The notes under the pieces are model-generated. The model saw only the letters and a list, made by a program, of their open reading frames with translations. It made no database searches and was not told the origin of the DNA. The position numbers and the translations under genes were made by a program. Of a DNA stretch of 64,000 nucleotides, positions 11,819 to 21,321 are shown piece after piece (position 1 is the stretch's first letter; the number at the start of each line of letters is the position of its first letter). This stretch comes from Gnetum montanum (Eukaryota > Streptophyta > Gnetopsida > Gnetales > Gnetaceae): the NCBI GenBank assembly GCA_015680685.1, contig MNCI01022324.1:178755-242754 (forward strand). The letters run 5' to 3'.

Positions 11819-12703
11819 TGATGAACCATATTTGATCTAGCTCCAATACCAGATATCTGATATCGAGGCCTTGATATCGAATACCTGATATTGGGGCCCA
11901 AGAAGTGAACTCGAATATCTAATATCACAAGGTGTGTGCTAGCTTATAAATATAGCACTTGGGCACATGGTTTGCATAATTTTTTATCATAGCATAGCAG
12001 AGATCTTGTAATTTATTTTCTCCAAAGTTAAAATATTTTCCAAAGTGCCCTATAGCAAGAGTCATTAAGTGAACAGATCTTTATTTGAGCACTATTGTAC
12101 CTGAGCATGACAGTGTGTGTAGCAATAAAGATGAGCTTTTTGATCAAATTTTGTAACACCTTAGCTAGATTAAATATCTTAATTCATGCATTTAATGTCT
12201 TGTGTAATTTCATTTAATACTACCCAGTAATTAAGCTAACATAAGCTAGCTAGATTAAATAGTAGTTAATTAAGCACATAAGTATGACAACTTCGAGCAT
12301 GCACATGACATTTGGTAATCTCAACAACACTTAACATTTGGTAACCTAGTAGCATTATACATGTTTAGGATGTGCATGAAAGATGGGACCAGATACTTAT
12401 GTTAGGGTACTTAGTTATTAATTAACAATTAGACTAGTTAAAGTGGTTCATAAATTGAGTTTTAACTTGTTGTTAATCTTAGGTGAATAAAATATAAAAT
12501 AATAAAAATCATGTGCCTCAATTACACTTAATCATACAACTAAGCCCTTCAAGTGTAGTTGGAAAGACAATGATCATCACAATTAGATTTCATGTCCTAG
12601 AACCAGCGTATGTGGGAACTTAAGGTCTATGGAATTCAACCAAATCGCATGTGAATGGTTGTGATTCATATGATTGGACGTAGGGGTACCTTGCTACTCA
12701 TCA
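11819..12703 (+). repeat. G1 3' LTR
   Basis: It begins TGATGAACC right after GGGGTA and ends GGGTACCTTGCTACTCATCA; the TGATGA/TCATCA ends form the short terminal inverted repeat of this family. U3 has GATATC at 11852, 11859 and 11873, a TATA box TATAAATA at 11945, and an AATAAAG polyadenylation-type signal at about 12125. The length is 885 bases. Confidence 0.9.
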
Positions 12704-13950
12704 ATTGTGGACATGGTTAAGTATCTTATATCTTGATCTTTGCAATCCCTTCTCATCCCATTCATTCACCTCACTGTTGCATATGATTATAACCCTTTTA
12801 GTTTTTTTATAGCATAGTGCAACATCCCAACCAAGGCAGTTGTATTTTTGGAACAAAGGCATGATCTACATTTAACTTCTTGGGTGCCCATAGACATCTA
12901 TAGAAGTGGTTATGCAAGGGAATTATGGTAGGAGCTTTCTTTGGGGAGGACCCACCTGCATAACTTTTGTTGATCATGGGTTTGAACTAACCTTCACATC
13001 TTCCAAAACATTAGTGATAGTTTCTCTAAATTTATGCATGTTTTTGGGACTACTTCTCATCTGTTTTATTAATTTTTTCTACTTTTCTATTTCCATATCC
13101 ATTAATATTTATTGGCCATTTTTTGAATCAGACCTTTGATTTCAATTGTTTAAAAACTTGTGTGCTTCCAGAGTTATGCTCATTAGTCATGGGGGCTAGG
13201 GATGTCTACTCTAAAATCTTCTTTTGAAATTTCTAAAAAAAAATTTCCAACATTCTATTTTCAAACATCATCATAACTAATAGTAATTGATTAAAATAAT
13301 ATGAATAGATTGATGATTTTAGTTACCTCATAGACTTGGGCATAGTACACTATCATCACCTTATGCTTAAATGTAAACTAATGGATCCAAAAAGGGTAAA
13401 TTATTAAGGAAAATTTACCAAAACTAATGTTGACCCTTTGGTGACTATAGGTGATGCTAAAAGGGATGCCTAAGGAAGATAGTCTTTTTCCAGGCACGAA
13501 AACAAAGCCAAGAGAGGCACAATAAAGGATATGCCCATGGACAAATAGTAGCACATACAAGATAATGGTTCAAACATCACATGATTACTTGATACATGGG
13601 ACAATGAGAAGAAATTTTAGTCCATCCTTCAAGAATGTCTTACATAACTAGAGAAGCATCAACATAACAATTAAGGTTGGAAGTCTATCATTGCTAGCAA
13701 CAACAAGAATAATCATCTTTAGTGGCTTTTTGAAGACATTTGAAAATTTTATAATCTTCAATGTTTGTCTAGTCTTTTTGTCACTTTTCATTTTCTCTAC
13801 ATCCACTTGAATAAAATATTGTAATGCAACACTTAGAGTTAATTAGTAGCTAGAGTCAATCAATAATCCCATTCCTTCCCAATATTTTGTCAAGAACTTG
13901 TTCCTCATTTTGTTCACTTGAGGATGAGTTTTCATTCAATCATGGGGGTA
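12704..13950 (+). mobile_element. G5, 3' internal fragment of an Athila-type element
   Basis: This continues directly after the G1 3' LTR. It matches the post-pol part of G2 (about 20210-21010): the TTTGGGGAGGACCCACCTGC block at 12940, the internal CATTAGTCATGGGGG motif at 13181-13195, and a polypurine tract TCATGGGGGTA at 13940-13950. The 5' half of G5 is not in the window. No intact ORF is present, and the frame at 12906-13139 has no known domain. Confidence 0.8.
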
Positions 13951-14069
13951 TGATGAAGCATATTCTACTTAGACAAGCTCTAATATTGGATCATATGCTA
14001 TGTTATTAGATATTCGATATCATGGAATGTGTGCTTGCCTATAAATACAACACTTGGGTGCATGATTCA
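13951..14069 (+). repeat. G5 3' LTR, first part
   Basis: It starts TGATGAAGC after the polypurine tract and runs through degenerate GATATC copies to a TATAAATA box at about 14040, where L1 interrupts it. The rest resumes at 26931. The ATTCA at 14065-14069 is duplicated at 26926-26930. Confidence 0.88.
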
Positions 14070-15057
14070 TGGTGTAAGGACATCTCTTCCAATCCCCTTA
14101 TTCTACCCTACATATTGTGTGTCTTGTTATGTTGATTTTCTTGGGGATGATTTTTGGATGTTTTGGCATGTTTGGAGGTGTTTTTGGCTTATTTTGATGA
14201 GTTTAGCAGGTTTCAAGGCCTATGGAAACTTGTTGGGAGGCATCAGGAGGCTCCCGACATCAAAAAGAGCACTTTTGTTTTTGTCACCTTTAGAAGAAGC
14301 ATCTCCTCAAAAAGATAGATTCTTCCCAAATACATCTCTCCTAAAGAGTATGTGTCTATCAAAATAGTAGATGCCTCTCCCGAAAGTAGGGCTTTCACAA
14401 TAAATGTCCCAGAAAAGTTAGAAATGATCCAAACACATAAGGAAACTTCTAAAAATGTTGTTCCAATTTGGGAAACAACCAAAGAAAGATGAAAATAGCT
14501 AGAGAGAAGGTGAGAAGACATGAAAAACATTTAAAGAACCTTAAGTTGAGTTGAGGAAAGGTTTCTAGGATCTTTACCTTCTAGTTACTTATAAATATTG
14601 ATGTAATTTACCATTGTAAGTGCTATAGTGCCAAGGGCCAAAGTGCAAACACCAAAGGCCAAACATCTTAATAGAGGGCAAGAGAGAGAGCTCTTGAGGG
14701 AAGAGAGCTTGTGCAAGGGAAGAGAGCTTGTGCAAGGGATGAGAGTGAGAGGCAAGGGAGAGCACTTAAGAGAGGTTAGGAGAATCTCTTATAAGTGTCT
14801 TATCTTGAGCTTGGGCTCCATTGTGAGCAATTGAGGATTAAGAGAGGATAAGTGTGACCTCTAAGATCCTTGGAAGAGTTGTGAGTTGAGCTTAGCTCCT
14901 CATATTTGATGTATTTTATATGTATTTTGAGAATTATATTAATATAGGGGAGATTTTCTCCATTTTATTATGTTATTCTTATTTTCTAACTAGATCTACT
15001 TGGAAGTTATGGATTGGGTCCTATTAGGGTCTATCAAGGTGCAACACCCCTACACCA
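14070..15057 (+). repeat. L1 5' LTR
   Basis: It begins TGGTGTAAGGACATCTC and ends CACCCCTACACCA. Inside are a TATAAATA box at about 14590 and a run of direct repeats of GGGAAGAGAGCTTGTGCAA (about 14695-14740). It aligns with 25932-26925 along its full length. Confidence 0.92.
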
Positions 15058-15060
15058 TAT

Positions 15061-15075
15061 TGGTATCAAAGCCAA
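15061..15075 (+). promoter_or_regulatory. L1 primer binding site (initiator Met-tRNA type)
   Basis: TGGTATCAAAGCCAA lies three bases after the LTR end. Plant elements primed by initiator Met-tRNA carry TGGTATCAGAGC here, so one base differs in the core. Confidence 0.88.
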
Positions 15076-15190
15076 GGTTTTGAGGTTTTCACACTTCTAT
15101 GTTGAAGTTTGGTGTTTTCTTTGAATGAAAGGAACATTGTTGTGGATATTTTTGTATTTTATTTTGAATATCATTATTGTTGCTTTAGGT

Positions 15191-16062
15191 ATGGCTCCAA
15201 AGAATAGAACATATCAAGAGCTTAGACAAGAGCTTCAAGAGTTTAAGGACTCCTTTAAAGCTTTTGTGGCTAAAATGCAAGAAGTTCTTCCCAAAGTAAA
15301 GGTCCACAAGCACAAATATTTTGTAGAAACTTTATAAAGGGATATGAAGAAATTCAAGACTAACATGGAAAATATTTTGAGGAGAATTAATAGAATATCT
15401 TCTATCCATCTAGAAGGAAAGGAAGATGATAGGTTCAATGAAGTAGAGATCAATGAGAAAAGGAGTTTTCAAGTATCTCTTATTAAGAAAAGGAGGGCTC
15501 AATACTCAAGGATTTCAAGGGAGGGAACCAAGAGCTTTGTAAAGGAAACCAAGAGATCTTCAAACTCCAAGATGATGTATGCTACTAATCAAGGAGAGTT
15601 CCTACCTCATGAGTCATGGGAAGTGAATGATCAAAGCTAAGAGAGTGGCAAAGATCAAGGGAATTATTTAAGAAGGATCAAAGGAAGCAATAGAAGATAT
15701 GATACTCATTATTTTTATAATTGTTCTACACCTTGTGGTAAGGAAAAGGAGATTCTAAGTTAAGTTGAGATTATCTCATGGGAGAGAGGTGAGTCTTCTA
15801 GCCAAGGTATGTGGAAGAATGATTGCTTTGATGTTTTTGATAAATTTAATGCTAAGGCCATGGATGAGATTTTAACTTTTGAGTTGGTACCTCCAAAATG
15901 GGATGAAGACCTTGCTGATGATTTCTTTGAAGAGGAGAAGCCATTGGAATTAGGAACTCCTATTGGAGATCATGAACCTTCAAGCTTTGATGAGATTAGA
16001 TAGCCACATATTGCATTTCAAGTTGAACCAGAGATGGATGGGAGAAGCCATGAAGAGGTAAA
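15191..16062 (+). pseudogene. L1 internal ORF, N-terminal part, function unknown
   Basis: One frame runs from MAPKNRTYQELRQELQEF (ATG 15191) to about 16003 with three or four stops (about 15335, 15638, 15760 and 16001). The N-terminal 60-100 residues are charged and helical, probably coiled coil (YQELRQELQEFKDSFKAFVAKMQ). The C-terminal part is acidic, around ELVPPKWDEDLADDFFEEEK and LELGTPIGDHEPSSFDE. L2 carries a more decayed copy of both parts (36650-37450), so this is the element's own gene. It may be a gag relative, but I see no capsid or zinc-knuckle motif. G2 interrupts it. Confidence 0.65.
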
Positions 16063-16067
16063 TTAAT

Positions 16068-16936
16068 TGATAAATTTGGGTTTTCTAGGCCTTAATATTG
16101 GATGCTCGATATCGAGTACGTGATATCGCAGCCTAGATAATGATATCAAATACATGATATCATGAGTCTTGTGTAGGCATATAAATACAACATTCAAGCG
16201 CACAGGAAAAGGGGGGAGTTGGTAAGTCTAAGGGTAGAGTCTTTTTTTTTTCAGTTTTCAATTAATTTTAGTTCTTTCCCTAGTGTATGCCTCCAATGTG
16301 ATGATTGTAATTATATGGAACCTTTGTTCAAGTGTGATGTACTTGGACATGCACATGATTGACAATAAATATTGAGATTACTCCATCATTGTAGCATTTA
16401 CTTAGATTTTAATTACTCTAATTGTTAATTATTTATTGTTATATTTTTAGTTCATATTTCCTTTATTATCATTTACATTTCCTATTAATTAATGTAGAAT
16501 GAGTACGACTTAATCATAAACATTTAAGTGTAACTACTTGGTAACCTAGTAGTGTATCTAAGAGTGCTCAAGTAATGTGCACTTGGTAATCCCAGAAGTA
16601 GTACATGAGGTCCAAGATGCATATGGATGATTAAGGACATATACTCATCACACTTATGTTAGAATAGATTCCATTTTCCATTGCCTATTAGCTTAAATTA
16701 ATATTATTTTTGATCATCTCTAGGAGTAGCATTAGTTTAGGATCCCATCATTCACCTCACTCTAGACTAAACCATATGTGACAAAGAAAATACTAGTCCA
16801 GGTGGAAAGATAGCAAACTAGGATCAACGTGTAACTATCTAGATACCACAACTATTTTGTTTGTGGAGTTCAACCAGATCGTGCGTGCATGCTCGTATTC
16901 ATATGGTTGAGTGTAGGGGTACCTTGCCACTCATCA
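16068..16936 (+). repeat. G2 5' LTR
   Basis: It starts TGATAAATTTGGGTTTTC and ends GGTACCTTGCCACTCATCA. GATATC copies lie at about 16108-16161 (four exact) and a TATAAATA box at 16180. The Asp-type primer site follows at once. Confidence 0.9.
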
Positions 16937-16937
16937 T

Positions 16938-16956
16938 TGGCACCGTTGTTAGGGAT
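16938..16956 (+). promoter_or_regulatory. G2 primer binding site (tRNA-Asp type)
   Basis: TGGCACCGTTGTTAGGGAT is two bases from the LTR. It differs from the usual TGGCGCCGTTGCCGGGGA by transitions only, including the CpG in GGCGCC. Confidence 0.85.
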
Positions 16957-17059
16957 GGTGCTAGTTATTTAGATTAGTTACATCATCCAAGATCACTGTA
17001 ACAACTCCTTGAAAATATATCTTTTAGAAAGTAAGTAATTACAAATAAGTCACACATAA

Positions 17060-18355
17060 TTCACAAAAATGTCTATCTCACAATACTATGATAATGCAAC
17101 ACTTAGTGGGGCAATTCATTGGAGAACCAATGAAATATATGATGATGAAGACAAAGTTTGGAGTACTCAATCTTATGCAGGGGTCTCCTATGTTCATGAA
17201 CACCCCAATGGTACTCAAGGACTCTTGTAATCCAACTATAACACCTCTAGTGAGGATGGGACATCCCATAGAATGAGGGGGCCTGTAAGGCCTAGGACCT
17301 TCTCAATGGTTAACAAGAATTTATCCAGGGATTATTGGGAGACTTACAAAAGTCATGATGAGTCTTCTAGTTCTTTCTCTTCCTCTACTCCTTTGACGTT
17401 AGCTCATGACACAGATGACCATCTCTCAAGGGGTCGATGTAGAAATAAGAATCGAGCCCATAGGCAAAGTCGGGAATGCTAACATGAATGAAGACAACAT
17501 CGTACCAACCCAAAAATTCATAACCTACTTAGTGATGATGAAACCCTACTGGCCACTAAGAGCCTAATGCATATACAAGAGGTTGTTTAAATATCTTGTA
17601 GGCATTGCAAGGGAAGCCGTCTACCTAGGCTTGATTTAAATAACTTTCCCAAGTTTATATGAGGCTATGATTTAGATTTTCAATAACATTTACAAGCCTT
17701 ATATGATGCTTGTGCATGGAAAAATATTGATAATGGGTGGCAAAAACTTAAGCTCTTTCCTATGACACTCATTGGCCAAGAAAAAATATGGTACAGGTCC
17801 TTAAAGCCAAAATCAATTCGCAGTTGGCTAACAATGGTAGAACTCTTCAATGAAAGATATCAAACCTATGTAAGAGTGTCAGCCTTGAGGAGACAAATCC
17901 AAGAGTGGAAACAAGGGCAACATGAACCCTTAGACATGGCCTTAGAAAGATACTATTCATTGTTAAATAATTTCCCAAGCCATAGGTTCTTTGAGGAAAG
18001 GCTAATGTATCACATCATGGATGGGCTTCGTAATGAAACAAGGGAGACCCTAGGAATGTATGCCCCAGGTCAACTATATGAGCTACAAACCCACAAATTC
18101 CAAGAACTTATTAAGTGGGTAGCAAGAGAAGAAGGAGAAATAACTAGATGGGAAAATGTTGATCTCAAAATAGTAAAGGTCCATGATCATGAAGAGAAGA
18201 AATCAACTCATCCCAAGGAGGTGGAATCTCCATCTTTGCCAATACTACAATCACTAGATGAAATTAAGGCAAATATAAATAAGATAACAAAATGGGTACA
18301 TGAAAAATGTGGAGAATATGCCAATATTATCAGAGGTGGAACCATGCCAAACTGA
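17060..18355 (+). pseudogene. gag: G2 gag, best preserved capsid in the window
   Basis: An N-terminal section lies in two overlapping frames (17088-17482, Ser-rich). It is followed by the capsid core: FPKF- about 17645, WQKLKLFPMTLIGQEKIWYRSL (17740-17800), then an uninterrupted 197-codon stretch (17762-18355) with WLTMVELFNERYQTYVRVSA, QEWKQGQHEPLDMALERYYSL, YHIMDGLRNETRETLGMYAPG and a Glu/Lys-rich helical tail. This is the Retrotrans_gag fold region, and it packages element RNA into particles. The core is open over nearly 600 bases although the element has no pol, so it is younger or less decayed than G1. Confidence 0.85.
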
Positions 18356-18439
18356 GAAACAGGACTGAACACCACTCGATAGTCAAAAAGTAGGGTTAAA
18401 GGAAGTAAGGATAGGAGCTCAACTACAAATCATACATAT

Positions 18440-19385
18440 TAATGTGACATTTTCCTATACGACCACCCCAAAGGCCAACGCCCAATCTTGTCATCTTTAC
18501 ATGAGCATTAGGGAGGAATGTTACATCTATATTTCGTACAAAAATACCATGTTCAACCATAATGGCAAAAACCCCAATCATGAGGAAGGCCACCATCAAA
18601 ATGATCACACCCTTCATACCACCCAAACCCAAGTGCTTATTATGTTCAACATCCTATTTCTCCAACTATGTCAACATCCTCTAGTTCACCACATCATTAT
18701 CATTCTCCTGAGTACTATCAACCCATGCCCTCTCCAACAAGATCACCACCTCATGTTCCTTGCACTTCTCCTCACCCTCAATATTCTCATCATTCACCTC
18801 CTTATACATTGCCACCAGTTGTGCCAGAAGGCTTTGCACCACAGCACCAACCCACAAATGTTACTTATGCTACTACTATCAACAACAGTGGAGGTCCTCC
18901 ACAACGTTGAAAGCATCCTTTCTTTAGGCATGATTGTAGAAGGAGATTCTAAAACGACTACATCCACCAACTTAGCACAAGTCTAGCACTGTGATGCATC
19001 TTCTCCCTTGAACTCAATGTCTTTTGTTACCTTATTAGGGCCACCAATCAATACTCCAACAACCATGAAGCCCAAAGAATATAACCACGTAGGGATACAT
19101 ATTGATCCTTGCATACCATCTTACAGTCACAGGTGCCACAGTGGGTCAACTCTTTTTCACATGACCACATCTTATAATTTGTCCCACTATGCCAACTTTA
19201 ATCAAGTGTATGAACCCCAAGTTGGGTACATTCTAGCTACTATATCAAAATACACCAGTGGTTTAGATATGACCAGACTCCAATATTTCCCACATGAATG
19301 GATCCACATTTTCCATTTATTAATTCTAGCCATGTTCAAAAGTTTAGTTATGGGGCATATCCTCCATTCTAACAAGAAAAATTAG
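18440..19385 (+). pseudogene. G2 nucleocapsid-like knuckle and Pro/His-rich linker
   Basis: Just after gag, CDIFLYDHPKG (about 18442-18474) resembles the CDIC-xxx-HPKGxxP knuckle of this family. It is followed by a Pro/Ser/His/Tyr-rich stretch (18668-18910, SPHHYHSPEYYQPMPSPTRS and similar) and a less biased piece to 19385 (GSTLFHMTTSYNLSHYANF). G3 has the same series on the minus strand (46650-45800). No protease DSG is found. It ends with TTTAGTTATGGGG, the decayed first copy of the polypurine-like motif. Confidence 0.6.
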
Positions 19386-21321
19386 TAACTTTTTTTCCTT
19401 TTCTTTGATTTTACAATTTTTAATTTTCTAGTTTTTCATTTCCAATTTGTTCTTTAATCTTTTTAAGGGTAATCTCATCAATGAATAAAATACTCATGTG
19501 ACTTGTCAGTTGAGGTGTTGTTATATGCTATTAAGTCTCAAGTGACTAATTATTTGGACAGTGAGCCCACAACATCCACCCATCCATTTTATTAATAAGA
19601 AGTTCTACTCTAGGTACGATGATATTCTTGTCATCATTAAAACTTAAAGTAATCTTGTGCTCATTATGCCCAGAGCAAAAAATGATGGACTAAGAGGGAA
19701 TGGCTAGGGTGTGACATCAAGGGGACTTGTGGATTCTCTTTGGTGACATCTTTAGGTGCCATCAGGCAACCTGGTTGTACTAAGGTCCTTGTAGATCTAA
19801 TGAAAAATGGGAGTAAGAGTAATAAAGGCACTCAATAAAGAAACCAATGCTATCCTAGGGGTCCCATTGGAAAGACATGCACCCATGCCTAAAGGTTGAC
19901 GACTTCTTTGGTTCACTGTTGGAAAGGACAAAGTGCCAAAGTGATTAGAAGAAGAAAAGAAAAGAAAACATCAAAGAAAAAACCAAAGATGAACATTCCA
20001 TAAAGAAATTCTAAATCACTCCTTCCTTGGACAAAATGCCAAGTGATCGTACACCTTGCTATCATGGTGCTCTTATGGTTGTCCATCATTAGATGAAATA
20101 ATGTGATGTCACTAATCAAAGGCATGGACTTGGTCTTGATCTTGGAGCTACAGGCTAATGAAACATTAATCACACACTACACTAAGGATTCATTGTGCCT
20201 AGGATCAGTTACCTCATGTCTTGATTTCTGTAATCCCTTCTACAATTCATCTCATCTCACTATTCATGTGTTTTTGACTTGTATCTTGTGTAACATAGGA
20301 TTCATACCTCATCACGATGGTATCTACATGTGTGTGTTTTGTTGTACTAGTGCAGATTGCATTTAACCCTTTTAGTGCCTACGGACATTTTCAGGTGTGA
20401 TTACATAAGGACATGATAGGTAGGAACCTACTTTTGGGAGGATCCACTTACGTAACTTTTGTAATTTTCACTCTTTGCACATCACCACATCATCTTACAC
20501 CCTCCAAGTATTGCATTACTACAATTATCTTTTCCTTTATCATCATTTTAATTCAAATGTTCCTGTGCACCACTACATGTCCTTTTTCCTTACCCTATTC
20601 ACAAAATTCATTGTAAAATTCCACTTCATTACACTTTTTGTGCCTTTAGGTCTCTTCAGTGTTACCCTAGATCTTTCAAATTAACCTTAAATCCTTCATT
20701 TTTTACCTTGGAAATTTGAAAATTCATCAATTTTGCCAAGTATCCTATTTTCAAAGGGACATGATATTGGGTCCGTGCTAGTGGGTATGCAATATCACGT
20801 TTATAAAAACTATATATATGGACCCCCCATGCACATCAACAACATTTTTCACTGTTCATGCAAGGGGAGTTGTTGAAATTTTCTTCCACGAATTTTCTAG
20901 CTTGCACACCTATCATTCAAACATCAGTAACATGCTCATTAACACTCTGATTCTCGTTCTAATCGAACTTGCTTAAACCCGAAGTGTTTACATTAGTCAT
21001 GGGGGAAGGTTACGCTTCAAGTTGCATGTAGTTTTTCAAAATTCATTGTTGCTCAAAGGATATTATCAAGGGTAAGTGACCTTAAAAATGCTAACAACAT
21101 TTGCCAAATTAATATTATTTCTTTATCCAAACCATGAAAATTATTTTTTGGAGTTACCTAATCAAAATTGGGCCTAATATTAAACTTTTAGGGGCATTTT
21201 TGTGAAAATATCTGACTCTGAATCACACTAAGCAAGAAATGAATCTATTAATGGCAAGGAATAAGGTATTAATCTAATTTTGTAAATAGCCTTACTGATA
21301 ATCGATCCTATGTGATTGTAG
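19386..21321 (+). other. G2 conserved region between gag and ORF2
   Basis: No gene is seen; frames at 20103-20684 lack domains. Shared blocks are CCCACAACATCCACCCATCC (about 19565), GGTGTGACATCAAGGGGACT (about 19708), TTTTGGGAGGATCCACTTAC (about 20432) and CATTAGTCATGGGGGAAGG (20991-21009). It ends in TGTGATTGTAG just before the ORF2 start, a fair splice-acceptor look-alike. Confidence 0.65.

Larger units (their letters stand above)
2835..12703 (+). mobile_element. G1, Athila/Tat-like Ty3-gypsy retrotransposon
   Basis: The order is truncated 5' LTR, Asp-type primer site, gag, protease, RT-RNase H, integrase, about 2 kb of post-pol DNA, polypurine tract, 3' LTR. This is the Ty3-gypsy order, with integrase after RNase H. 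The RT wording (VFMDDLS, EGIVLEHRIS, GIEVDPKKI) is that of the Athila/Tat lineage. Many in-frame stops and shifts make it immobile. The 3' side joins another Athila-type internal region (G5) at 12704. The 5' LTR start is missing, so no target duplication can be checked. Confidence 0.88.
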
